Origin: Sycon ciliatum
Lineage: Eukaryota > Porifera > Calcarea > Leucosolenida > Sycettidae
DNA length: 64,000 bases
Reading direction: 5' to 3'
NCBI RefSeq assembly: GCF_964019385.1
Contig: NC_088649.1
Coordinates: 22,970,424 to 23,034,423 of the forward strand
Shown here piece by piece: positions 11,064-21,552 of the stretch. The notes under the pieces are model-generated. The model saw only the letters and a program-made list of their open reading frames with translations, did not search any database and was not told the origin of the DNA. The translations under genes and the position numbers were made by a program. Position 1 is the stretch's first letter. Each line of letters starts with the position of its first letter.

Positions 11064-12240
11064 CTGGGGTTTAAGCCACTCACCCTCGTGAAGCGAGAGC
11101 TTGCAGTAATGGCTTGTGCTTAGAGATGTTGTTGCTATCGTACATTATTTTTCCTGTCATCTCATCTAAACAGAAGATATAGTAAAGTTAGATGAATCAT
11201 GACAAGTGATCCTGTTGTAGAGTCAGGTAAACCGTTATAGAGGTCATACCTTGTTAATAGTTAAACACTGGTCCTTCAAGACAAGAGGAAGATTCCACCA
11301 TTCTGACAAGTTACTCCCTTGCTCTTCCCCCTCCCCCCCCCCCCCTTGCGACATGGAGAATTCCAACATGACGTTTCACTGACTCAGTTCTAAATCACGT
11401 GGGACGTATGCTACACTGTCCGTTCATTACCTACTGCTGAACACTTCGCCAGCAATGCTTTAAAGATTATATTCAACATATCACCCGCGACGCTATCTAT
11501 CTATGTATGTGTACGTGAACGATGTCTGATTGCTACGTACAGTTGACGGAATCGCACCCTTGCCAACACGCATCGCAACCCTGCAGATAGCGCCTGATTT
11601 TTCGCTCTGTATCTTTCAACATCCCTCCGCCTTGCGTAGGGCCTCGGCATTCCTCAGGCCATTTTACCAGCGAAGATTTGGAGATATTTGCGTGTGATTT
11701 TGAACAAGACTGGTGCTACTGGCGTAGGGAAGATGGCGAGAGCCATCTGTGCTATCCATACGGATCTACCCTCTTCCAAGCGCTGGTGAAGCAAGCTGAC
11801 CTGCTACTAGTAATAGTACACATAACAAGCACATCGAAGGTGAGCATAAGTAGAGGTTATAACCCGAGTCAGAGGGTTATACCGGCTGAATATAAATCCC
11901 TCCTGCTATCGTAGTCGGGATTTACAGGAGGGTACGGTATAACCCGACTACGAGGGTCATTAGAGCAATAAAAACTGCTTTATGGCAGTTTTCTAAAAAA
12001 AGTTATTGTGTTCTAGCCCATGGACCCGTCTAAAAAGTAAGAAATTAACGAAATGTGATAGCCGAAAATTAAAATTTCACACAAAACCTCACAATAATCA
12101 CACACAGGATAAAAAGCTAGAAAACCTTTTTCCCCTCTTGGTCCTCCTTCCTATTCATGCATGTTGGCGCAGTACTCGTACAAGTCACGCGTGAAGTGTC
12201 AGACCAAAATGGACTCTTGGTCAGACTAAGTAAGTGTTGA
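11064..12240 (+). repeat. Distal flank of a kelch unit, copy B
   Basis: Near-identical to 1-1240 and to 39390-40395, including the poly-C run (about 11332) and the nested-hairpin tract (11832-11958). No conserved coding frame. Confidence 0.8.
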
Positions 12241-12413
12241 AAGCAGTATTTTTTTAACTAAGATCCTCAAGTGTTGTGATTATTGTGAGGTTTTGTGTGA
12301 AATTTTAATTGTCGGCTATCACATTTCGTTATTTTCTTACTTTCTAGACGGTGTCCATGGACTAGAACACAATAACTTTTTTTAGAAAACTGCCATAAAG
12401 CAGTTTTTATTGC
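11967..12413. repeat. Large palindrome (foldback), about 145 bp arms
   Basis: 11967-12115 ('gcaataaaaactgctttatg' onward) is repeated inverted at about 12270-12413, ending 'cataaagcagtttttattgc'. The spacer is about 155 bp. Units A and C show only the left arm. In unit C the sequence runs into the N gap inside this arm. Confidence 0.8.
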
Positions 12414-12419
12414 TATAAT

Positions 12420-12908
12420 TTCTTTTTTTTTTTAGCTAAGGATATTATTATAATAATAATTGTGTCACCAATGGAATGCCCTAAATGATGGCCTACATGT
12501 AGCGCCTCTACATGTGCATCATATCAAATTCAATACCGTATTATACGCATTGATGTGCAAGCCTTTTCTTTCAGAAAATGGCACTTGTCTTGCATATTCA
12601 TGTTCTTCTGCAGGGGAATCATATGGGTAGTGGCGGTGATACTTCTTTTTTACACGCAGGTCATTCTGTGGATGCTGCTGTTGCAGAATTTCCTGACTGT
12701 CATAAAATTGTCTTGCCTTTCAGAAAATTCAGATGTCCACACCCTAAATCACATTTACTTGAGAATTGTAACCAGGTGCGTGCCGCAGATGTTTTTGTTG
12801 ATTCTGTGTTTATAATTGTAGTCATGGGTTGTCGTGATAAGGTCATCCTGCATCATATTGTACTGAAATCGTAATCCTGTTGATGTCGATGCAACCTTTG
12901 GAAGTAGT
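12420..12908 (+). other. Unassigned stretch with a 98-codon ORF
   Basis: Present only in unit B. An ORF at 12578-12874 (98 aa) has no family I recognise. It contains a CPHPKSHLLENC-type Cys/His run, and a TTTCTTTCAG before its ATG looks like a splice acceptor. It may be a captured exon or chance. No homologue elsewhere in the window. Confidence 0.25.
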
Positions 12909-15900
12909 TCAATGACTTCAAAGTGTTACAAGTCCATGATTGTCTAAAAAACAAAGTAGGAACAATAAACATGTATTAAAATGTAAACAAATACATTGTT
13001 GAGTCCGACACCTCTTTCCAACAACTACACTGATCCTGAGGAGAAAAGGGGCAAGGATATATGGTTGGAGGTACTGTGAGATAAACAAGGCACTCCATAA
13101 TAATAAAATGTCTAACGACTTTGGGGGAGTATGAATGATATCCAGTCACTGTCAAACCTCTTTAGGACGAACATCAAGGGACCGATGGTAGTTTGTTCTG
13201 TGAGTTTGTCTTAACCCTTTTTTATAACGAGTGAATACAATTATTTCTCCAATAGAGACACGAATAGATTTCTTCTACAGCGAAAGATTCTAAGCCAGAC
13301 CAAACCATTGACTCGCACAATATGATGAGGAGAAGGACAACATGTTACGAGTTGTGACTGACTGTCCGCCTGTGAAGTTCTGTAGGATGTTGACGTTTCG
13401 GTTCGTCACAATTCGTCTTCGCTCAGCTTCCAAACTCACAGAGACGCTCCGTTTCCCGGCGCGACAAACATCTCGTGAGCGCCAGATAACAGCGTGATTC
13501 AGTATCCTTCTATGCCTGCTGAACGGTTAGATAGCGAGCGCTGTTGAATGATGCTGACAAGATAGTAATGGTAGCCGTGACACGTACATCGTAGGTGAGC
13601 GTATTGATAATTCTACAAGACTGGAGTGCCTCTTCCGTTGTTAATGGTTGCCAGTCCTGAAAGCCACGTTTACATTCTCAGCATGGACTGCTTTTGGATT
13701 GGATTTTTATTTATAGTGGCGAATATAACAGACAGACTAATAACAATAGACCCACTCGAGGGAAAGATGCAAAAAGATATGAATAATTAATATAATAGAC
13801 TACCGGTATTGGATAGGTGATCATGTTTGCAGTTTGCATAGCTGAAAGTCATAAGTACTAGCGTAAAAAAGCAAGGCGTTGGGGTAACAGTTTCTTAAAA
13901 CGGGCGGAGTTATCCACACAGCGAGCTAGAGGGTGTAAATCATTCCACAGCTTAGCACATTGGAAGGAAGCGCGGTGACGGGCAAAGGCAGTTCTGAGCA
14001 TGGGAAACTTAAGAGTGCGTGATACAAGGCTGCGCGCTGCAAGACCATTATTTAAACGCTCGAACATTGGACTTATTGTGACACTTCAGCGTCCTTCCAA
14101 ACAGCGCCACGTCAGATACAGTAATTTCTTGCAATACATGGATGCCAAACGATCTAGACCAAGTCTCGCAAATAAAGGGCTTGATGGGCTACAAAAACCA
14201 GTATCGTACACTGAACGCAAAGCTCGCTTTAGCACGCGTTCAAGCCTACCTAACTGGGTTAAGGAAAGGCCAGCAGAAAAATAATTTGATGCATATAAAA
14301 AATCTGGCAACACTAAGCACTTTACAAAGGTTTCTCGGAAAGTCAGCTGAATATTATGCCGATTTCGGAACAAAATACTAATTTTACTGGCAAGTTTGGT
14401 GACCATACAATCAACTTGAGTCCTCAAAGAAAGATCCTGGTCCAAATGTATTCCAAGGTATTTTGCAGATGTCACTTGCGTGAGCTGCACTCCATGACAG
14501 TAGACTGCAAATAGGTGGTCAGTAATATGTGGCGTAGACAGGCAGAGCACTTGTGTCTTCCCGGCATCTAGAATTAAATTGCGGTTTGACAGCCAGGTAC
14601 TCATGGCTGAGACAGCTGCAGACAGAGAGTTGCTAAGCGCATTCATCTGCGTTCCGCAATAGAATATCGTCAGCAAATTGAATAACCCTGAAGTTGGTTG
14701 CTCCAACGAGGAGCACACGCTTCTTGCCGAATTTGACACTTGACTGACTCACGACTGCCATCCGGAGCACACGAGGAGCACGTCGCACCTTCCGCTCGGC
14801 AAACCTGAAAGAAAGCACCACTCCCTGCTCAATACACAGTGTTTCGGGGAATTCACCCCTCGTCAGTTGAGCTTGAATAGGCTGAGGAAGATTGTGCCTG
14901 AAAAGCACCACTTATATACTGCTCTCCGGCCAAACCATCACCAGGGATACAAACTTACAGAGACGCTTTGCTTCCAGCGAGACAAACACCTCGTGAAGCC
15001 CCAGGTAGCAGCGTGAGTCAGAGTCGCTCATGGAGTTGTGCTAAACAGACGTTGAGACGTTGAGACGTTCTAAGTTCAAATTGAATAACTTTCACACAAA
15101 ACTCGGAGACAATGGACTGGATCGAACGAACATAGAGTACAAAAAGCAGCGGACCAAGAACAGAGCCCTGGGGAACGCCACACATGCAGGGGAAAGGAGG
15201 GCTATAGTTCTCAGCAATGTGCACTATTTGGCGATGATTGGACAAATATTCGGCAAACCAAACTAATGCTGAACCAGATATGCCAAGCTCAAACAAATCA
15301 TTAATGAGCACTTGGTGCCTGACCTTGTCAAATGCTTTGGACATATCCACGAGCACAGCACCAGTAATTTGTCCGGCATCGCGAGCGCGAACAAACGTGT
15401 CCGTGACGAAAACTAGAGCGTCTTCCGTTGAATGTTGACGTCTAAAGCCAAACTGACATGGAGGGCACAAATTCTCCTTGTCCAGAATAAGGATAGTTGT
15501 TTATGGACAATTCGTTCTAACAGCTTCGACACAATTGGCAGGAGAGACACAGGGCGATAATTTCTCGGATCTTGAGGATTTCCAGCCTTGAATATCGGCG
15601 TGACATGTGCCAACTTCATGCGTCCGGCACCGAACCAACAGCAAGAGATGCATTACATATCAATGTTAAGGAGGGAGCTAGCAAATCAGCGCAGGGCATC
15701 AGAAGAAATGCGGGTATTCCATCACTGCCTGTCGCTTTGCTGGTGTCCAAGGAACCCAACAGTTTATGCACACAACCTATTGACACCGAACTGAAGGATG
15801 TAAAACCCTTAGGTCCCACTGGGCCCTGTGGAAGACACAGTTCAGGTGCTCGTTGTTGATCACTGACAACATCAGCAAATACACACCCAATGTTGCTTGC

Positions 15901-15962
15901 AGAGCATTGTGGAACGGATTGAACACGTTGTCTTCCGGATAACTCGTTCAAAACCTTCCACG
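12909..15962. repeat. Segmental duplication, copy 2 of 2 (partner 1791-4450)
   Basis: Same order and content as 1791-4450. 12909-13689 is flank without genes, then LINE copy C. This copy keeps the LINE going to 17072 where the partner is cut, so the partner is the rearranged one. Confidence 0.85.
14687..15077 (-). mobile_element. Insertion of repeat block X with 12-bp target duplication
   Basis: The insert is flanked by AAATTGAATAAC at 14675-14686 and 15078-15089. LINE copies A and B have a single copy of that 12-mer and no insert. The content is the reverse complement of the block at about 49500-49760. A clean duplication of 12 bp suggests retroposition of a non-autonomous element. Confidence 0.8.
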
Positions 15963-16581
15963 TTTTCCTGGGATTACCTTGAACACTGGTGAACTTAGAC
16001 TGGAAAAATTCATCTTCAATTCACGGTTCATACGAGTCACGATACGCCTGGCTTCTTTAAACGCATCGTAATCAGTCTGGCACTTAGATTGCAGCCATTT
16101 CCGATGAGCGTGGTTACTTCGTCGTATCAACAGGAACAAATGTTCATTGACCCGTGGTGAATGCTGTCTTGTTCGGGAAGACGCGTGGCGCAATGGAGCA
16201 TGAGCATCAAGAATGGGCAAAACCTCAGTCAGCCACTGTTGCCACATGTCGTCGCAGGATCCACGAAGTTCACAGAGGTTGGCGCAAGAAATATCCATAA
16301 GAAGTGATGCCAAGTCCATTCTCTTGAAGTTTCGATAAAGTCGCTGAGAAGGCAATGGTGTCGGCACTGATTTAACACAAATCTTGGCTGCAATAGCACA
16401 GTGGTCGCTGAACGGAACTGGACACACATTAGGCGGGGATATGACTTGAGCTGTACTATAGACATGATCTGATAGAGTGCAGCTCTCTTGCAGCGTTATG
16501 CGTGTTGGAAATTTTACAAGTTGATGCAGGCCTAAGCTGGTTGTGATGTCATGCAAGGAGGCATGCTGGAATGTGGGAGAT

Positions 16582-16927
16582 TAGAGAGGTTCCGCATAAC
16601 GTAATTACGTTAGTAAAAAACGTAGTCGATCTACGGAAAGTCTTACGTAAACTGCATGCGCATCTGGGTTCCGCCATACGGAGTTTTCAAATCACGTAGC
16701 TGCCCTTGGCAACTCCGAACGCGGCAGTGTACGACCAGATCGACCTGGGGAGAGAGTCATAAATTTGTACCCCAATCCACTTACGGACCAGCTACGTTAT
16801 CAGAGCCCTATCTACGTACTCTCCGTAGACAACTTTCCGTAAGTGGAGTGCAAACTCGCGAATTCACGGGTTTTTCCCGCCCACTAACGTAAAGTTGCTC
16901 AACTTTACGTAGTGCGGGACCTCTCTA
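16582..16927. mobile_element. MITE, TIR TAGAGAGGTYCCGCA
   Basis: The left end TAGAGAGGTTCCGCA and the right end TGCGGGACCTCTCTA are inverse of each other. Many internal ACGTAA/TTACGT motifs are present. It interrupts the endonuclease region of LINE copy C. About 345 bp, no ORF of note. Confidence 0.75.
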
Positions 16928-17195
16928 TTGACTGGCCAGATTAACATTAAAGTCACCACAAAGCAGAATATTCTTCGCTTTTCCCGATGCCTTGTGTAAC
17001 ATAGCCTCGAAAGTCTGCCAGTAAGCTAGTGACTGACTCGGTGGGCGGTAAATACACCCGACAAGAAGAGGCTTGACGGTGAGATCCATTACACGCTCTT
17101 GATACTCATGCATTGTGACCAACAGCATGTCTCACACATAACTAAGGCCAGAACGAACAGATGGCAGCCGGGGTGGGAAGAATTTCCCCAGATAT

Positions 17196-17499
17196 TTGAC
17201 TTTGTTCACAGCCATTTTTAGCTCCATATGTACTAAGCTGTGTGCACAGCCATTTTTAACTCCCTCCGTACTAAACTGGTTTCACTACCATTTTTAACTC
17301 CCTCCGTACTAAACTGGTTTCACTGCCATTTTTAACTCCCTTCGTACTAAACTGGTTTCACTGCCATTTTTTAACTCCCTCCGTACTAAACTGGTTTCAC
17401 TGCCATTCTTAACTCAAGCGTACTAAACTGGTTTCACTGCCATTTTTAACTCCCTCCGTACTAAACTGGTTTCACTGCCATTTTTAACTCCCTCCGTAC
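17196..17499 (+). repeat. Minisatellite, about 37-40 bp unit, left half
   Basis: About eight imperfect copies of a unit containing CTGCCATTTTTAACTCCC and TCCGTACTAAACTGG. It continues after the foldback element at 19752-19960 with a diverged unit (AGCTCCCTCC, TTAGCCCGTGTTCAGAG). Short versions occur at 23050-23190 and 8560-8640 upstream of other kelch copies. Confidence 0.85.
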
Positions 17500-17624
17500 T
17501 TAAGAGAGCATGTCTGAGAAAACCAGAACATATGTGCAAGTCGATCTCTCAGATTTCGCTCAAATTTTGCAGGTAGGTTTGCTTTGGGGTGTAGATCGAC
17601 ATTCCAAAGCCCGCGCAAAATCTT

Positions 17625-18242
17625 TTGAAGGGAACCATGAAATTGGCATACCCCTCAATATTGGCCCAATATTGGCACGATTTATGGGTCTACAAACGAG
17701 CCACGGCACAGCGTACAAGAACAAGCTACGAACAAAACTCCATCAAGCCAACATTACCTCACCTTAGAAGAGTTCTTGGGGCAGCACTACTTAGCCACGC
17801 TAGCATCCCAGAAGACGAGGGCAATCATCCCTTGACGCCACAAATGATCGTCTTGAAAATAGCCAAATTACAAGCGCTGATAAAACAGCGAGCTACGTCC
17901 TCAATTAGCAAACGCTATACACCGGCAGATAGTAGAACACCTCTTCTAGCACTGAGGACATGTCCCCCATCATCCTTTTGGGGTTTTCTTGAAATAAACA
18001 ATTTTGAATTTTTCCACTCGACCATTCTGAAATACGTCCAAACTCATACCTGCGCAAGAAAGCTCGCCCCTCCGCGACGTCTAGTCAGCAATTTCTACTC
18101 CAACACCATTCCCAACGCTGCAGAACAAAGTGTATTGTTGACTTTGACAAGGAAAAGCAGCGGTGATAACTTGTCACTCCAAACGACAAGCTTCTCCTTG
18201 CGCCACCAACATTTTTCGTTGCAACAGTTGATGCAAAAGTGA
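17625..18242 (+). CDS. Unknown 205-aa ORF in left arm of the foldback
   Basis: An open frame begins MKGTMKLAYPS and ends SLQQLMQK, with a near-identical twin in the other arm (18991-19626). No domain recognised. It is basic and Ser/Leu-rich, with no signal peptide and no obvious membrane segment. An overlapping 85-aa ORF starts at 17510 in another frame (MSEKTRTYVQ) and contains a GTAGGT donor-like site. The differences I could match to the twin change amino acids, which argues against purifying selection on this frame. It may be a chance ORF in a long TIR or a remnant of an unknown element protein. Confidence 0.3.
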   Translation: MKGTMKLAYPSILAQYWHDLWVYKRATAQRTRTSYEQNSIKPTLPHLRRVLGAALLSHASIPEDEGNHPLTPQMIVLKIAKLQALIKQRATSSISKRYTPADSRTPLLALRTCPPSSFWGFLEINNFEFFHSTILKYVQTHTCARKLAPPRRLVSNFYSNTIPNAAEQSVLLTLTRKSSGDNLSLQTTSFSLRHQHFSLQQLMQK

Positions 18243-18990
18243 CTGAATTTTTGCGTGTAGTTTTTGGATTTTACTGCAAGAGGAATGATGAAATCACGTG
18301 CCTCGTGACACAAGAATGCCAGGTCTCGTAGATCACGGTTCAGCAGTTGTTCCGAGCCACCTTGATCAAGCGCTCCTGCACTTACATGGATCACCCGTTG
18401 ATCTGGATCGGATCAAGTGCATCTTGATGTCCAGCTCAAGAGCACGCATGTCGTGTTGCAGGCCTTCCAGCTGGGACTTTCCCTCAACATGCAGCAGCGA
18501 GTAGGGTCAAATCACGTTGTTCATGACGTAAGAAATCTGCCATGTGGGCGCGCCACATACTTCATGCAACCAGTGTTGGCCGCGCGCTGGTCAACTCCAA
18601 GCGACCTTGATGGCATGGACCACGCTCATTCCTTGCTGTTGCAGATCTACGTGGATCATCAGCATGTAAACCAGCCGTAGTTCCTGTTGAACCATGTTCG
18701 GGATGAGCGAGGTTAGTGTGAAAAAATGCATCCCTGTTCATACTGCAAGAGGAAATATCTCAAAGAATTCTTGCCAATGCAATACTGCTAGCATTATAAC
18801 GATAGTTTCTGCATGTTCTGAGCAGAACATGCAAGAAATGTAATGCATCTTACCTCCTCCCTCATGGTCCGTTTCGAATAGCGCCTCAGGAACGATCGTG
18901 ATCGTGTGCATTGTGTAGTGCACCAGAAAGCATTATTCTACGTCACGATCCACGTGATTTCTTCATTCCTCTTGCAGTAAAATCCAAAAA

Positions 18991-19626
18991 CTACACGCAA
19001 AAATTCAGTAACTTTTGCATCAACTGGTGCAACGAAAAATGTTGGTGGCGCAAGGAGAAGCTTGTCGTTTGGAGTGACAAGTGATCACCGCTGCTTTTCC
19101 TTGTCAGAGTCAACAATACACTTTGTTCTGCAGCGTTGGGAGTGGTGTTGGAGTAGAAATTGCTGACTAGACGTCGCGGAGGGGCGAGCTTTCCTGCGCA
19201 GGTATGAGTTTGGACGTATTTCAGAATGGTCGAGTGGAAAAATTCAAAATTGTTTATTTCAAGAAAACCCCAAAAGGATGATGGGGGACATGTCCTCAGT
19301 GCTAGAAGAGGTGTTCTACTATCTGCCGGTGTATAGTGTTTGCTAATTGAGGACGTAGCTCGCTGTTTTATCAGCGCTTGTAATTTGGCTATTTTCAAGA
19401 CGATCATTTGTGGCGTCAAGGGATGATTGCCCTCGTCTTCTGGGATGCTGGCATGGCTAAGTAGTGCTGCCCCAAGAACTCTTCTAAGGTGAGGTAATGA
19501 TGGCTTGATGGAGTTTTGTTCGTAGCTTGTTCTTGCACGCTGTGCCGTGGCTCGTTTGTTGACCCATAAATCGTGCCAATATTGGGCCAATATTGAGGGG
19601 TATACCAATTTCATGGTTCCCTTCAA
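18991..19626 (-). CDS. Unknown 211-aa ORF, twin in right arm of the foldback
   Basis: Mirror copy of the ORF at 17625-18242, differing at about nine residues and extended by six residues (LLNFCV) where the left copy stops. Being in an inverted repeat, the two are converging frames. On the opposite strand of each arm there is also a Cys-rich stretch (FCINCCNEKCWW in the left arm) behind a TTCCTCTTGCAG acceptor-like site. I cannot say which strand, if any, is coding. Confidence 0.3.
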   Translation of the reverse strand: MKGTMKLVYPSILAQYWHDLWVNKRATAQRARTSYEQNSIKPSLPHLRRVLGAALLSHASIPEDEGNHPLTPQMIVLKIAKLQALIKQRATSSISKHYTPADSRTPLLALRTCPPSSFWGFLEINNFEFFHSTILKYVQTHTCAGKLAPPRRLVSNFYSNTTPNAAEQSVLLTLTRKSSGDHLSLQTTSFSLRHQHFSLHQLMQKLLNFCV

Positions 19627-19751
19627 AAGATTTTGCGCGGGCTTTGGAATGTCGATCTACACCCCAAAGCAAACCTACCTGCAAAATTTGAGCGAAATCT
19701 GAGAGATCGACTTGCACATATGTTCTGGTTTTCTCAGACATGCTCTCTTAA

Positions 19752-19960
19752 CTGGTTTCACTGCCATTTTTAACTCCCTCCGTACTAAACTGGTATCACT
19801 GCCATTTTAGCTTCCTCCATGTTAGCCCGTGTTCAGAGACAGTTTAGCTCCCTCCGTGTTAGCCCGTGGTCAGAGCCATTTTAGCTCCCTCCATGTTAGC
19901 CCGTGTTCAGAGCCATTTTAGCTCCCTCCCTGTTAGCCCGTGTTCAGAGCCATTTTAGGC
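19752..19960 (+). repeat. Minisatellite, right half
   Basis: Four to five units of the array split by the foldback element. Units here carry the TTAGCCCGTGTTCAGAGCCA variant. Confidence 0.8.
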
Positions 19961-20059
19961 TCATATGCTTGCTGTTGAGGTTACGCCTGTCCATATTTTG
20001 GCCGTACAAGAGGTTTGCGTACGCTAAAACAAGTGGACATGTTAAACAATAATAATTGT

Positions 20060-20313
20060 ATTCTCGCCTTTCATACCGTCAAATACAAACACTGTCCCCG
20101 TTTCGCGTCAAGTTAATTGTTAGCGCCTACATTGGTGTATGCTATCACCCTCCTTATCTCTTACTTTGGTTCCCTATACTAGTTCAATTGTGTTGCAATG
20201 TCCTTTAATGCAGCGTAGCTACAAAGTATCAGTGAAGATCTATTCAGTGTGAAGTGAAACATATAAGCTGTTCACTACTCAGTCTCACTGCTGCTCCTTC
20301 TATTCAGCCAGCC
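20060..20313 (+). promoter_or_regulatory. Conserved upstream block of kelch copy 3
   Basis: Almost unchanged in front of kelch copies 2-7: CTCGCCTTTC, then AGTTAATTGTTAGCGCCTAC, a TATA-like motif (CCTATACTAG here, CGTATAATAG in others) about 140 bp before the ATG, and TCAGTGTGAAGTGAAAC. No upstream ATG intervenes between TCAGTGTG and the start codon. Likely the core promoter plus 5' UTR, by conservation only. Confidence 0.5.
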
Positions 20314-21552
20314 ATGTCTGTTCGTGTGTGGAGGAACCCCTTCCAAATGTGCGTGGAAACGGAAGATCCGTGGATCATGAGGACTAGTTGCATAGTCGAC
20401 TCGACGATCTACACATTGGGTGGTTGCCCTTGCGTTAGTCCGGAGGGAATTCTTCAGTGCATAAATATACCACCGTTGAAGCCTCGTTGTCCACATGATC
20501 CAGACCCGGAAAATGACTTCAAATCAGTGCAAATCAAATATCAGCCAGCATGGTTATTGACCGATCTTAACCCGCTCCAAGTACGTTTTGGCGCAGCTGC
20601 TGCAGTTGGTTCTGACATTTTCTACTTCGGAGGATTTGGAAACCGGACCTTCCATAATACCGTCGCTCATCTGAATCCAAGTACGCGGACCGTTTCCCAG
20701 GTAAACATCCTCGGCAGTTCGCCGACACCAAAGTCGAACGTTGGTATGTGTTCCAATGTGAAATTGAAAGAATGCTATGTGTTTGGTGGACTTGGGGAGC
20801 GTCCCTCGCAAACTAAGGGCGTAAAAACCCCAGCATCATACCTGGAAACAATAACCGGCGGATATGTAAACAACGCAGTACATGTACTGAACACAAGAGA
20901 TTATGCTAGTACTGGAAACTGTACATGGTCAGAAATGATGTGTACTGGAAACGCTCCAGACCCAAGATTTTGTTCTGCGTTCACCAATCGCGACAACTTC
21001 GCATACGTCTTTGGCGGAGCTTGCAATTCGACTGAGGAATTAAAAAATGATCTTCATCGATTAAATTTGCGGTCAGCAGAGTGGAGTGGTCCTCTGCCGG
21101 TGACTGGAGAGCTGCCTTCAGAGCGATGCAATGCTTCTTTGGCCCCGAGCTCGACGTCCTTACTGGTTCTCTGTGGTGGTAGTGGAACGAACCGGAGTTG
21201 CCGCAATGACATTTTCATCTTTCATACTGACTTACTATGCTGGTATGGCGTGAACACCTCACACATCCAGCCACCTTTAGAGGTACGGTGGGAACATTTC
21301 TCATGCCAGGATCTCATGGGTGACGTGTATATTGTAGGAGGTTCCAAGTCGACCCACAATCAAAATCTAGCAACGACAATCGTCAGAGTACGTACGGAAC
21401 CGCCGTCCTTACAGAATCTTGCTTTGCAGGTGTATGCCGGCATCGCGACTTCAGAAGACGTGGAAAGCTTAGGAGTCCTGTTTCGCAGCGTTTTGCGTAA
21501 GATTCGAACGCATCCATGCACTAGCTGCAGTCCCCAACACGCGTGGAAGTAG
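20314..21552 (+). CDS. Kelch-repeat protein, copy 3 (intact, 412 aa)
   Basis: Single-exon gene encoding a six-bladed kelch propeller. Double-glycine blade motifs are at residues about 36-37 (TLGG), 105-108 (FGGF), 157-160 (FGGL), 233-236 (FGGA), 286-289 (LCGG) and 341-343 (VGG). The aromatic or Trp residue expected later in each blade is visible in several (CTWSE, AEWSG, CWYGV). A C-terminal tail of about 50 residues follows, starting PSLQNLALQVY (364-374) and resembling the BC-box region of KLHDC-type CUL2 substrate receptors. No signal peptide or membrane span, so probably cytosolic or nuclear. The start is the first in-frame ATG (gccATGt); the frame extends 20 codons upstream only with GTG. 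Length fits KLHDC1/2-like proteins (about 400 aa). The function of this copy is unknown. Confidence 0.85.
   Translation: MSVRVWRNPFQMCVETEDPWIMRTSCIVDSTIYTLGGCPCVSPEGILQCINIPPLKPRCPHDPDPENDFKSVQIKYQPAWLLTDLNPLQVRFGAAAAVGSDIFYFGGFGNRTFHNTVAHLNPSTRTVSQVNILGSSPTPKSNVGMCSNVKLKECYVFGGLGERPSQTKGVKTPASYLETITGGYVNNAVHVLNTRDYASTGNCTWSEMMCTGNAPDPRFCSAFTNRDNFAYVFGGACNSTEELKNDLHRLNLRSAEWSGPLPVTGELPSERCNASLAPSSTSLLVLCGGSGTNRSCRNDIFIFHTDLLCWYGVNTSHIQPPLEVRWEHFSCQDLMGDVYIVGGSKSTHNQNLATTIVRVRTEPPSLQNLALQVYAGIATSEDVESLGVLFRSVLRKIRTHPCTSCSPQHAWK

Larger units (their letters stand above)
13690..17072 (-). mobile_element. LINE family L-A, copy C, longest copy
   Basis: Reads on the minus strand from the AP-endonuclease C-terminal half (motifs GCIYRPPSQS and LLCGDFNVN near 16935-17072; SDHCAI near 16400) through a linker to the reverse transcriptase (PRNYRPVSLL near 15550; DMSKAFDKV near 15340; VPQGSVLGPLLF near 15170) and the thumb (13858-14500). 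It is 5'-truncated within the endonuclease. Defects are a one-base frameshift shared with copy A before KLAHVTP, a 391 bp insertion that splits the FADD region, a MITE at 16582-16927 and other shifts. Outside flanks on both sides are the 'actgctt/gcttgacgg' sequence, consistent with a short duplication GCTT. Inactive. Confidence 0.85.
17504..19747. mobile_element. Foldback DNA element with about 800 bp TIRs and TTAA target duplication
   Basis: TTAA flanks both ends (17500-17503, 19748-19751). The terminus is GAGAGCATGTCTGAGAAAAC and its exact inverse on the right. Arms run 17504-18303 and 18947-19747 with only a few differences. The loop 18304-18946 holds no recognised gene. The TTAA site fits piggyBac or Kolobok families, but no transposase is seen. 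The insertion splits the minisatellite cleanly. Confidence 0.85.

Noticed and set aside
17196-17500. CRISPR array
   Set aside because: Direct repeats without distinct spacers, in a eukaryotic context; it is a minisatellite.
20254-20313. 20-codon N-terminal extension (KHISCSLLSL...) as a signal peptide of the kelch proteins
   Set aside because: It opens only with GTG. The first ATG is MSVR, and the segment is part of the conserved upstream block; a eukaryotic GTG start is not supported.
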